Shown one piece after another: positions 1 to 5,564 of a DNA stretch of 12,833 nucleotides. The stretch is taken from contig QHTY01000208.1 of NCBI GenBank assembly GCA_003220985.1, positions 4,705-17,537 of the forward strand, read 5' to 3'. The notes below the pieces were generated by a model. It was not told where the DNA came from. It was given only the letters and a program-made list of their open reading frames with translations, and made no database searches. The position numbers and the translations under genes are program-made. The DNA comes from Gemmatimonadota bacterium (GTDB lineage: Bacteria > Gemmatimonadota > Gemmatimonadetes > Gemmatimonadales > GWC2-71-9). Every line of letters begins with the position of its first letter. The first letter of the stretch is position 1.

Positions 1-73
1 CCCGAACGCGGGGATCGACTGGCAGCGCCATCTCGGCGAGCGGCGCGCGGTCGGAACGAGGCTGAAGAGTCAT
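1..73 (-). CDS. Possible 5' end of a leftward gene leaving the window
   Basis: Reading leftward from an ATG at 73-71, the frame stays open for 24 codons to the window edge. A second in-frame ATG lies at 31-29. The peptide starts MTLQPRSDRAPLAEMALPVD and has a protein-like mix of residues, but no domain can be recognised from so short a piece. A G-rich stretch just upstream (about 76-85, read leftward) is a weak ribosome-binding-site candidate. If real, the gene is divergent from the sigma-54 regulator at 437-1485. Other frames across these bases are also open, so this is only a candidate. Confidence 0.22.
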   Translation of the reverse strand, partial: MTLQPRSDRAPLAEMALPVDPRVR

Positions 74-206
74 GGCCCGCCCTACCGCAAGCAGGATACC
101 GTACAAATCGTTTCGGACCCAAGAATTGCGACCACGCGGTGCCCGGTAGCGCCCGAAAAAGTGTTGCCGAACCCATACAATCGCGTCTGCAAAAGCCGAA
201 ATGTTG

Positions 207-431
207 TCAGCAGGCCGTTACAGCGTCCTTGACAAGCTTCCGAACGTCGTGTAAATGCATCACTTCTCGAAGTCGCTCGCCCGACGCGTTTTGGGCCCGA
301 TCTGTGCCAGGGAGCACGAATGTCACCAGTAGCCACTCGTCGCCGGCACGGAGGGTTCGCCGCGTCCATGTCCGACCCAACACCTGGTAAAAGCGCGTCA
401 CGGGCGCGCCAAAGCCCTGCCGCTCCACCAC
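207..431 (-). CDS. Small hypothetical protein candidate (74 aa)
   Basis: A leftward frame runs from GTG at 431 to TGA at 207-209. I do not recognise the protein. The middle part (AGDEWLLVTFVLPG) has alternating hydrophobic residues like a beta-strand. The C-terminal third (LREVMHLHDVRKLVKDAV) could form an amphipathic helix, so it reads more like a real polypeptide than the competing frames. An AGGAAG lies about 13 bases upstream of the start, which is rather far. No neighbour shares its strand except the possible leftward gene at 1-73. It could equally be a chance open frame in GC-rich DNA, or the tail of a decayed gene. Confidence 0.25.
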   Translation of the reverse strand: MVERQGFGAPVTRFYQVLGRTWTRRTLRAGDEWLLVTFVLPGTDRAQNASGERLREVMHLHDVRKLVKDAVTAC

Positions 432-436
432 GGCAC

Positions 437-514
437 GTGGTGAGCTTCCTGCCGCTCACGCCGGAGCTCAAGTCCAGCGTTCACATACTCATTGTGGACG
501 ACGAGCGGTCGATC
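437..514 (+). pseudogene. N-terminal remnant of the response-regulator receiver domain
   Basis: From the tandem GTG codons at 437 and 440 a frame reads into VHILIVDDERSI, the typical first strand and acidic pocket (paired Asp) of a CheY-like receiver. The family similarity stops at about 500-513. The following sequence in this frame is not receiver-like, while the frame that begins to make sense (DLARRVAPTDASV, from about 508) is the start of a sigma-54 AAA+ domain in a different register. The rest of the receiver and the linker, roughly 130-150 codons in relatives, is therefore absent. The phosphoacceptor Asp, which lies near residue 50-55 of a receiver, is lost. This piece and 526-1485 were almost certainly one gene. 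Confidence 0.7.
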
Positions 515-525
515 TGGCCCGACGC

Positions 526-1485
526 GTGGCTCCCACCGATGCGTCGGTCTTCATCACCGGCGAGAGCGGCTCCGGAAAAGAGTTGATCGCGGAGTTCATC
601 CATTATCACAGCCGGCGCAGCAGCCGCCCTCTCGTTGCCGTCAATTGCGCCGCGCTGCCCGAGGCGCTGCTCGAGTCGGAGATGTTCGGCCACTGCAAGG
701 GAGCATTCACAGGTGCGGTGCGGGACAAGCCTGGCCTGCTCGAAGCCGCGAACGGCGGCACGTTGTTGCTCGACGAGCTCGTGGAGATGTCGAAACCGAT
801 CCAGGCCAAATTGCTGCGGGTGATTCAGGATGGCGTGGTGCGGCGCGTCGGCAGCGAGACCACCGATGCCGTCGTGAATGTGCGGTTCATCGCCTGCACC
901 AATTGCAATCCCGAAGAGGCGGTCAAGGCCGGGACGCTGCGTGAGGATCTGTATTACCGCTTGCGCGTCGTGCCGATTCGCGTTCCCTCGCTGCGGGAGC
1001 GCGCCAGCGACATCCTGCTGCTCGCGGACCACTTCCTCGCGTATTACTGGAATCGCCACCGCGGCGCCGGCACGCCGCCGCCACGCTTCACAGAAGCCGC
1101 GATCCGCTCCCTCCGTGCCCGCGCCTGGAAGGGGAACGTGCGCGAGCTGGAGAACGTCGTCGAGCACATGGTCGTCCTCCTCGAACCCGGCTCGGAAATC
1201 CGACCGGAGGACATTCCCGCGCTCGAGCAGGTGGCATCCCAAGGGAACACGCCCGCCGCCGCCGCCGAGATCACCACCGAAGAGCCGTACTACATCGCCC
1301 GCGATCGGCTCGTCGCCAGCTTCGAGCTGCAATACCTGACGCAGCTCGTCACGGAAGCGCGCGGCAACATGTCGCGCGCAGCGCGGGCGGCCGGCCTAGA
1401 CCGGACGACGCTCTACCGTCTCATTGAGCGTCACGGGCTGCAGCGCAAGCGGATCCGGGAAACAACCGACCCGACGAGCTTGTAG
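526..1485 (+). CDS. Sigma-54-dependent transcriptional activator, receiver lost (NtrC family AAA+/Fis-HTH)
   Basis: This encodes the ATPase and DNA-binding parts of a bacterial enhancer-binding protein, which remodels RNA polymerase-sigma-54 at -24/-12 promoters. Counting from the GTG at 526, Walker A GESGSGKE is at residues 12-19, the sigma-54 contact loop GAFTGA at 59-64, Walker B LLLDE at 80-84, the arginine-finger region REDLYYRL at 139-146, WKGNVRELEN at 201-210, and a Fis-type helix-turn-helix at about 281-305. Two small departures from the usual pattern are HCKGAFTGA (normally HEKGAFTGA) and WKGNVREL (normally WPGNVREL). The AAA+ frame is conserved back to about 508, before the first usable start, so translation from 526 would clip the N-terminus of the domain. 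The receiver start survives at 437-514 in another frame. All ATPase motifs remain, so either the protein is constitutive and truncated or the gene is freshly broken. Regulators of this family often control polysaccharide loci. Confidence 0.85.
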   Translation: MAPTDASVFITGESGSGKELIAEFIHYHSRRSSRPLVAVNCAALPEALLESEMFGHCKGAFTGAVRDKPGLLEAANGGTLLLDELVEMSKPIQAKLLRVIQDGVVRRVGSETTDAVVNVRFIACTNCNPEEAVKAGTLREDLYYRLRVVPIRVPSLRERASDILLLADHFLAYYWNRHRGAGTPPPRFTEAAIRSLRARAWKGNVRELENVVEHMVVLLEPGSEIRPEDIPALEQVASQGNTPAAAAEITTEEPYYIARDRLVASFELQYLTQLVTEARGNMSRAARAAGLDRTTLYRLIERHGLQRKRIRETTDPTSL

Positions 1486-1631
1486 CACCCCCCTCACAAT
1501 CACCGTGGCGCCGGGCTGACAAGCGACGGCGGCGTGACGCGTACCCGTTGATTTGACTAGCGTTTCCGTGGCTCGTCGGAAGGCATGGCATCTGCACAAG
1601 GCGCTCGCATCCCAACGCGAGAGCCCAGCCC

Positions 1632-2327
1632 GTGACGAGCATCAGACTCAGTCAAACGCTCACCCGCCCGACCGCCGCCGCAGCAGACTCGTCGGAACGG
1701 CTGCGGCGTGCATTGAACGTCAGTGTCGCCGCCATCGGACTACTGCTGACCGCCCCCTTGATGGCCTTGATCGCGCTACTCGTCAAGGTCACGTCGCGCG
1801 GGCCGGTCTTTTTCAAGCACACACGCGTTGGACTCGACCGCCGCGGCGGCGGGAGGTCAGAGCAGGATAATCGTCGGGGCGCGGACTGCGGCGGCAAGCC
1901 GTTCACGATCTACAAGTTCCGCACGATGGCGCCCAACGGCGATCCCAATCACCAAGTGTGGGCGCAGCCGAACGATCCGCGGGTGACGAGTCTCGGCCGG
2001 ATCTTGCGGCTGTATCGCCTGGACGAGCTGCCGCAACTCATCAACGTGCTCCGCGGGGACATGGACGTGGTCGGTCCCCGTCCTGAGCAGCCCGCAATCT
2101 TCGCCCAGCTGCGCGACAAGATCGAGCGTTACCAGGAGCGCCAGCGGGTCCGGCCGGGAATCACGGGGTTGGCGCAGATCAGCCAGGACTATGACAGCTC
2201 GGTCGACGACGTGCGTAGCAAGGTGCGATTCGATCTCGACTACATCGCCCGCCAATCGTTCTTCGAGGATTTGAAGATCATGCTGCGCACGGTGCCAGTG
2301 GTGATCGGCAAGCGCGGGGCCTGGTAG
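1632..2327 (+). CDS. Polyprenyl-phosphate sugar-1-phosphate transferase (bacterial sugar transferase, PglC/WcaJ type)
   Basis: Enzymes of this family move a sugar-1-phosphate from a nucleotide sugar to undecaprenyl phosphate at the inner face of the membrane, starting assembly of a polysaccharide repeat unit. The 231-residue length fits the small monotopic class. A single hydrophobic (re-entrant) helix spans about 31-53. KFRTM is at 95-99, the catalytic Asp-Glu pair at 131-132 in DELPQLINVL, VGPRP at 147-151, and RVRPGITGLAQ at 172-182. A Gly/Arg-rich loop of about 15 residues (72-88) precedes the KFRTM region. The start is GTG at 1632 with GAGAG about 10 bases upstream. The gene lies 146 bases after the sigma-54 regulator. 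Substrate cannot be read from sequence. No Wzx or Wzy is nearby in the window. Confidence 0.9.
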   Translation: MTSIRLSQTLTRPTAAAADSSERLRRALNVSVAAIGLLLTAPLMALIALLVKVTSRGPVFFKHTRVGLDRRGGGRSEQDNRRGADCGGKPFTIYKFRTMAPNGDPNHQVWAQPNDPRVTSLGRILRLYRLDELPQLINVLRGDMDVVGPRPEQPAIFAQLRDKIERYQERQRVRPGITGLAQISQDYDSSVDDVRSKVRFDLDYIARQSFFEDLKIMLRTVPVVIGKRGAW

Positions 2328-2337
2328 CCGCGGTCGA

Positions 2338-2369
2338 GTCCGGAGCCTTCGCTGACCGTTCCGGCGGAC
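2338..2369. terminator. Possible bidirectional hairpin terminator in convergent gap
   Basis: GTCCGGA (2338-2344) can pair with TCCGGCGGAC (2360-2369) with one bulged base and a 15-base loop. It almost fills the 43-base gap between the convergent sugar transferase and lhgO genes. A short T run (TCATTT) follows on the plus strand, but there is no long U tract, so a Rho-independent role is only moderately likely. Confidence 0.35.
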
Positions 2370-2370
2370 G

Positions 2371-3579
2371 TCATTTCGCAAGACGCTCAGCGACACGTCG
2401 TGCGATATGTCGCCCAACACTGATCGTCGCGGTCGCAGCGGGTGAGGGGGCGTTCAGCACATGAATCGAACGCTTGCCCTCCACAATCCGAAAGTCGTCG
2501 AGTAGCTTGCCGGACCGGTCGACCGCCTGAGCCCGGACTCCACTCCCTCCCGGCACAACGTCCTCCTCCCGCAGATTCGGCACCAGGCGCTGCAGCGCTC
2601 TCACGAAGGCCCTCTTGCTCAGCGACCGCTCCAACTCGGCGAACCCGGTCCGCCAATACCGGGCCGCCATGCGCCAGAAGCCGACGGACGTCATCATTGC
2701 CGCGACATCGCCAGCCGAGACGTCGGTGCGGCGATAACCCTCCCGCTTCAGCGCCAGGACGGCGTTCGGTCCTGCGTGCACGTGGTCATCGATCGTGCGC
2801 GTGAAGTGCACGCCGAGGAATGGGAGACGCGGATCGGGCACGGGGTAGATCGGGTGACGCACCAGTCCCCGCCGCTCTGGCAGGAGCTCGTAGTACTCAC
2901 CACGAAACGGGATGATCATCAGCCCTGGGTCCACGCCGCAGACCCGGGCCAGCCGATCCGCTTGCAGGCCAGCGCAAGTCACGAGCAGCGATGCGCGCAC
3001 GTCTCCGGCGGTCGTTGCGACAACCAACGTGGATCCGTCCTGATGCGCCCCGACGACCCGAGCCCCCGTGCGGATCTCCGCACCCCCCGCCTGCGCCCGG
3101 CGGGCGAAGGCGGCCGCAACCTTCGCAAAGTCCACCACCCCAGTCTCGGGAACCCAGAGGCCGGCGAGGCCGGCGACCTCAGGCTCGAGCTCGCGCAACT
3201 CCTCGCGTCCGAGCTGCCGGACACCGGCGAGTCCGTTCGCTCGCCCGCGGGCCTCCAACTGTCCCAGCGCAGCGAGCTCCGCCTCACGTGTGGCCACGAC
3301 GAGCTTGCCGTCTTGCCGGTACGGGATCCCTTCATCGGCGCAGAACCGGTATAGCGCCGCGCGCCCCTCGCGGCAGGTCTGTGCTTTGAGCGAGTCGGGG
3401 CGGTAGTAGAGGCCGGAATGAATGACGCCGCTGTTGTGGCTACTCTGGTGGGCGGCGAGACGCTCTTCGGCTTCGAGCAGCACGACGGACCGATGGCCGG
3501 TCTCGACCAGCGCCAGTGCGGTTGCCAACCCGACAATGCCGCCACCGGCCACGGCGACGTCGTAACTCGGCGGGCTCAC
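2371..3579 (-). CDS. lhgO: L-2-hydroxyglutarate oxidase (LhgO/L2HGDH family FAD oxidoreductase)
   Basis: A full-length FAD-dependent oxidase of the DAO superfamily (402 aa) that converts L-2-hydroxyglutarate to 2-oxoglutarate, usually passing electrons to oxygen or the quinone pool. The dinucleotide-binding GGGIVG is at 12-17, with the ribose-binding acidic residue (Glu36) ending the second strand. The family signature HQSSHNSGVIHSGLYY is at 44-59. The C-terminal FAD/substrate loop VPGGSGVRAQA and the closing NAPSPAATATISVGRHIA are both present. The start is GTG at 3579, with GAAGAG a few bases upstream. It runs against the genes on both sides and is a metabolic enzyme inside a glycan locus. 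The family also covers other 2-hydroxyacid oxidases, but the motif match to LhgO is good. Confidence 0.9.
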   Translation of the reverse strand: MSPPSYDVAVAGGGIVGLATALALVETGHRSVVLLEAEERLAAHQSSHNSGVIHSGLYYRPDSLKAQTCREGRAALYRFCADEGIPYRQDGKLVVATREAELAALGQLEARGRANGLAGVRQLGREELRELEPEVAGLAGLWVPETGVVDFAKVAAAFARRAQAGGAEIRTGARVVGAHQDGSTLVVATTAGDVRASLLVTCAGLQADRLARVCGVDPGLMIIPFRGEYYELLPERRGLVRHPIYPVPDPRLPFLGVHFTRTIDDHVHAGPNAVLALKREGYRRTDVSAGDVAAMMTSVGFWRMAARYWRTGFAELERSLSKRAFVRALQRLVPNLREEDVVPGGSGVRAQAVDRSGKLLDDFRIVEGKRSIHVLNAPSPAATATISVGRHIARRVAERLAK

Positions 3580-3608
3580 GGCCGCTCTTCAAGAAGTGAT
3601 GTAGTTAT

Positions 3609-3627
3609 GTGACACCTCACGGTGAGG
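3609..3627. promoter_or_regulatory. Overlapping palindromic half-sites in divergent promoter region
   Basis: CCTCACGGTGAGG (3615-3627) is a perfect 6-bp inverted repeat around one base. Its left arm is also shared by GTGACACCTCAC (3609-3620), a 4-bp inverted repeat with a 4-base spacer, so three GTGA/TCAC half-sites lie in 17 bases. The site is about 30 bases upstream of the lhgO start and about 110 upstream of the operon start, a good position for an operator controlling one or both directions. No binding protein can be named from sequence. Confidence 0.45.
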
Positions 3628-3640
3628 CCCACTCCATTTC

Positions 3641-3655
3641 TAGCGCACTGCGCTA
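3641..3655. promoter_or_regulatory. Perfect inverted repeat TAGCGC-ACT-GCGCTA
   Basis: A perfect 6-bp inverted repeat with a 3-base spacer, TAGCGCACTGCGCTA, lies 13 bases from the neighbouring GTGAGG palindrome. It sits in the locally AT-rich divergent region between lhgO and the methyltransferase operon. With such a short loop it suits a dimeric repressor site or a small hairpin. An AT-rich stretch (about 3656-3678, with CATATTACC) to the right may contain the -10 element of the rightward operon, but I cannot assign a clear -35. Confidence 0.42.
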
Positions 3656-3734
3656 TCACACATATTACCAATAGCTTACGAGTCAGGCGTGCTCTCTGAC
3701 AACGGTCCGGTTCCTGCGTGCCGAGCATGGCAAC

Positions 3735-3957
3735 ATGGACCCGACACTTCTCACTGCGTCGCACGGTGCCTCAGCACCGGTGGAGTTCCGCCCGCCGTCG
3801 GACGTTGACCAGCGCGACGGCTCGTGTCGCTTCTGCGGGACTCCGCTCCGGCACACGTTCATGGATCTCGGCATGTCGCCGTTGTGCGAGTCATACCTGC
3901 GAGCCGACCAGCTGAACGAGATGGAGCCGTTTTACCCGCTCCACGTCTACGTCTGCG
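3735..3957 (+). pseudogene. N-terminal zinc-binding domain of the C-methyltransferase, cut by a frame break
   Basis: From ATG at 3735 the frame encodes a Methyltransf_13-type zinc-binding domain: CRFCGTPL (first CxxC), then FMDLGMSPLCESYL, then FYPLHVYVC. In relatives the last Cys is followed by xxCgLVQ, giving the second CxxC. Here the reading jumps to the sequence of the next segment (SAQVQEYV, in another frame from about 3952), so the second zinc Cys and a few residues are missing and the frame changes. The deletion is probably only about 15-20 bases. Beyond 3957 this frame continues to 4628 without family similarity. It belongs with 3961-5028 as one original gene of about 430 codons. Confidence 0.7.
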
Positions 3958-3960
3958 CAG

Positions 3961-5028
3961 GTGCAAGAGTACGTTCGGCGCGAAGAGATCTTCACCGAAT
4001 ACGCCTACTTCTCGTCCTATTCGGACAGCTGGCTCGACCATGCGCGGCGCTACACCGAGCAGATGATCGGCGAGTTCGGCCTGACCAAGGACAGCCGGGT
4101 CATCGAGGTCGCGAGCAACGACGGGTACCTGCTCCAGTACTTCGTGCAACGCGGAATTCCCGCGCTGGGGATCGAGCCCGCCGCGAACGTCGCCCAGGCG
4201 GCGGTCGCAAAGGGTGTACCGACGCTCGTCAATTTCTTCGGCCGGGAGACCGCGCGCACCCTGGCTGCAGACGACCAGCAGGCCGATCTGCTGATCGGGA
4301 ACAACGTCCTCGCGCAGGTGCACGACCTCAACGATTTCGTGGCTGGTATGAAGATCGCGCTCGCCCCGCGCGGCGTGATCACCGTCGAGTGCCCCCACCT
4401 GGTGCGGCTCGTGGCCGAGAAGCAGTTCGATACGATCTATCACGAGCACTTCTCCTACTTCTCGCTGCTGTCCGTCTCGCAGATCTTCGCCGCACACGGA
4501 CTCACGATCTTCGACGTGGAAGAGCTCGAGACGCATGGGGGCTCCCTGCGGATCTACGCCTGCCACACCGAGGATCCGCTCCGGCCGATCACGCCCCGCG
4601 TAGATGCCTTGCGTGTGCACGAGAGTGAGGCCGGGCTCGACCAGCTGAACTACTACGCCGACTTCGCCGAGCAAGTACGCGAGACGAAGCGCAAGCTGCT
4701 CGACTTCCTCATCGCCGCCAAGCGCGCGGGCAAGTCGATCGCCGGCTACGGCGCGCCCGGCAAGGGCAACACATTGCTCAACTATTGCGGGATTCGGACG
4801 GACTTTCTGGACTACACCGTCGATCGCAATCCGTATAAGCACGGCAAGTTTCTGCCGGGCACGCACATCCCGATCCATCCGCCGGACCGGATTCGGGAAA
4901 CCCGCCCTGACTACGTGATGATCCTTCCCTGGAACGTAAAGCAGGAGATCATGGCCCAGCTCGCGTACATCCGCGAGTGGGGTGGGCAGTTCGTCATCCC
5001 AATCCCCGAGGTGGCGGTCGTTCCGTGA
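3961..5028 (+). CDS. SAM-dependent sugar C-methyltransferase, catalytic part (Methyltransf_13/14 family)
   Basis: This carries the SAM-binding and C-terminal domains of a sugar C-methyltransferase of the kind that puts a methyl branch on keto-deoxysugar nucleotides (NovU/TylC3-like in antibiotic pathways). The SAM-binding motif VIEVASNDGYLLQ lies near residues 47-59. The His/Tyr-rich YHEHFSYFS region follows in mid-protein, and the C-terminal domain carries GYGAPGKGNTLLNY and DYTVDRNPYKHGKFLPGT. The first in-frame start is GTG at 3961, but homology continues upstream in this frame to about 3952. The true N-terminal zinc domain is the out-of-frame piece at 3735-3957. Without it the enzyme may be unstable or inactive. 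It is the first gene of the operon, and its TGA overlaps the next GTG by 4 bases. Substrate is inferred only from the nucleotide-sugar neighbours. Confidence 0.85.
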   Translation: MQEYVRREEIFTEYAYFSSYSDSWLDHARRYTEQMIGEFGLTKDSRVIEVASNDGYLLQYFVQRGIPALGIEPAANVAQAAVAKGVPTLVNFFGRETARTLAADDQQADLLIGNNVLAQVHDLNDFVAGMKIALAPRGVITVECPHLVRLVAEKQFDTIYHEHFSYFSLLSVSQIFAAHGLTIFDVEELETHGGSLRIYACHTEDPLRPITPRVDALRVHESEAGLDQLNYYADFAEQVRETKRKLLDFLIAAKRAGKSIAGYGAPGKGNTLLNYCGIRTDFLDYTVDRNPYKHGKFLPGTHIPIHPPDRIRETRPDYVMILPWNVKQEIMAQLAYIREWGGQFVIPIPEVAVVP

Positions 5029-5564
5029 TCTTCCGCGAGGCGGCGTTACCGGGCGTCTTCGTCATCGAGCCAGAGCCACGGGAGGACAATCGCGGCTGCT
5101 TCGCGCGCACCTGGTGCCAGCGCGAGTTCGCCCAGCACGGTCTCAATCCGCGACTCGTGCAATGCAGCATCTCCTTCAACCGCCGGCGCGGGACGCTGCG
5201 GGGTCTGCACTATCAGGCGCCGCCGCACGCGGAAGCCAAGCTGATCCGCTGCACGCGAGGCGCCATTTGGGACGTCGCGCTCGATTTGCGGCCCCAGTCG
5301 CCGACCTTCCGCCAGCACGTCGGCGTGGAGCTCACCGCGGAGAATCGCGCGGCCCTGTACGTCCCCGAAGGGTTGGCGCACGGCTTTCAGACGCTCGTCG
5401 ACGACACGGAGGTGCTGTACCAGATGTCGGAGTTCTACGCGGCCGCGTCGGGGCGAGGGATCCGCTTCGACGACCCGGCGTTCGCGATTCGCTGGCCCCT
5501 CCCCGAGCCAATCCTCCTCGATCGTGATCGGACGTACGCGGACTTCGAGGCATCGCCGGCGTGA
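5025..5564 (+). CDS. rfbC: RfbC-like NDP-4-keto-6-deoxyhexose 3,5-epimerase (cupin)
   Basis: A 179-residue cupin of the dTDP-4-dehydrorhamnose 3,5-epimerase family, which epimerises C3 and/or C5 of a 4-keto sugar nucleotide. Visible motifs are EDNRGCFART (20-29), the catalytic His62 in LRGLHYQ, Lys72 in AKLIRC, WDVALDLR at 82-89, YVPEGLAHGFQTL at 112-124, and Tyr132 in LYQMSEFY. Canonical RmlC has YKCT-YY at this last place, so this is a divergent branch and need not make dTDP-rhamnose. GTG at 5025 is chosen because it overlaps the preceding TGA by 4 bases and has GAGGTGG at 5008-5014. Earlier in-frame starts would add residues outside the family. With a cytidylyltransferase-like neighbour, a CDP-sugar substrate is plausible. 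Confidence 0.85.
   Translation: MIFREAALPGVFVIEPEPREDNRGCFARTWCQREFAQHGLNPRLVQCSISFNRRRGTLRGLHYQAPPHAEAKLIRCTRGAIWDVALDLRPQSPTFRQHVGVELTAENRAALYVPEGLAHGFQTLVDDTEVLYQMSEFYAAASGRGIRFDDPAFAIRWPLPEPILLDRDRTYADFEASPA

Noticed and set aside
295..309. A sigma-54-like promoter on the minus strand: TGGCAC with GG and GC spaced by 10 bases.
   Set aside because: The -24 half matches well, but the -12 half reads GGGCC instead of TTGCA. In GC-rich DNA GG-N10-GC is common by chance, and the site falls inside a candidate leftward frame with no confident downstream gene.
3945..3965. Programmed ribosomal frameshift joining the two methyltransferase frames.
   Set aside because: There is no slippery heptamer or evident stimulatory structure, and residues of the second CxxC are actually missing. 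A shift alone would not restore the family sequence.
3958..4628. Continuation of the methyltransferase N-terminal frame as a longer protein.
   Set aside because: After 3957 the translation is Arg/Ala/Pro-rich and unrelated to the family, while the adjacent frame gives a perfect methyltransferase. It is read-through after the frame break.
4977..5024. Earlier start for the RfbC-like gene.
   Set aside because: The extra residues lie inside the methyltransferase gene and precede the family start. The overlapping GTG at 5025 has a suitable GAGGTGG ahead of it.
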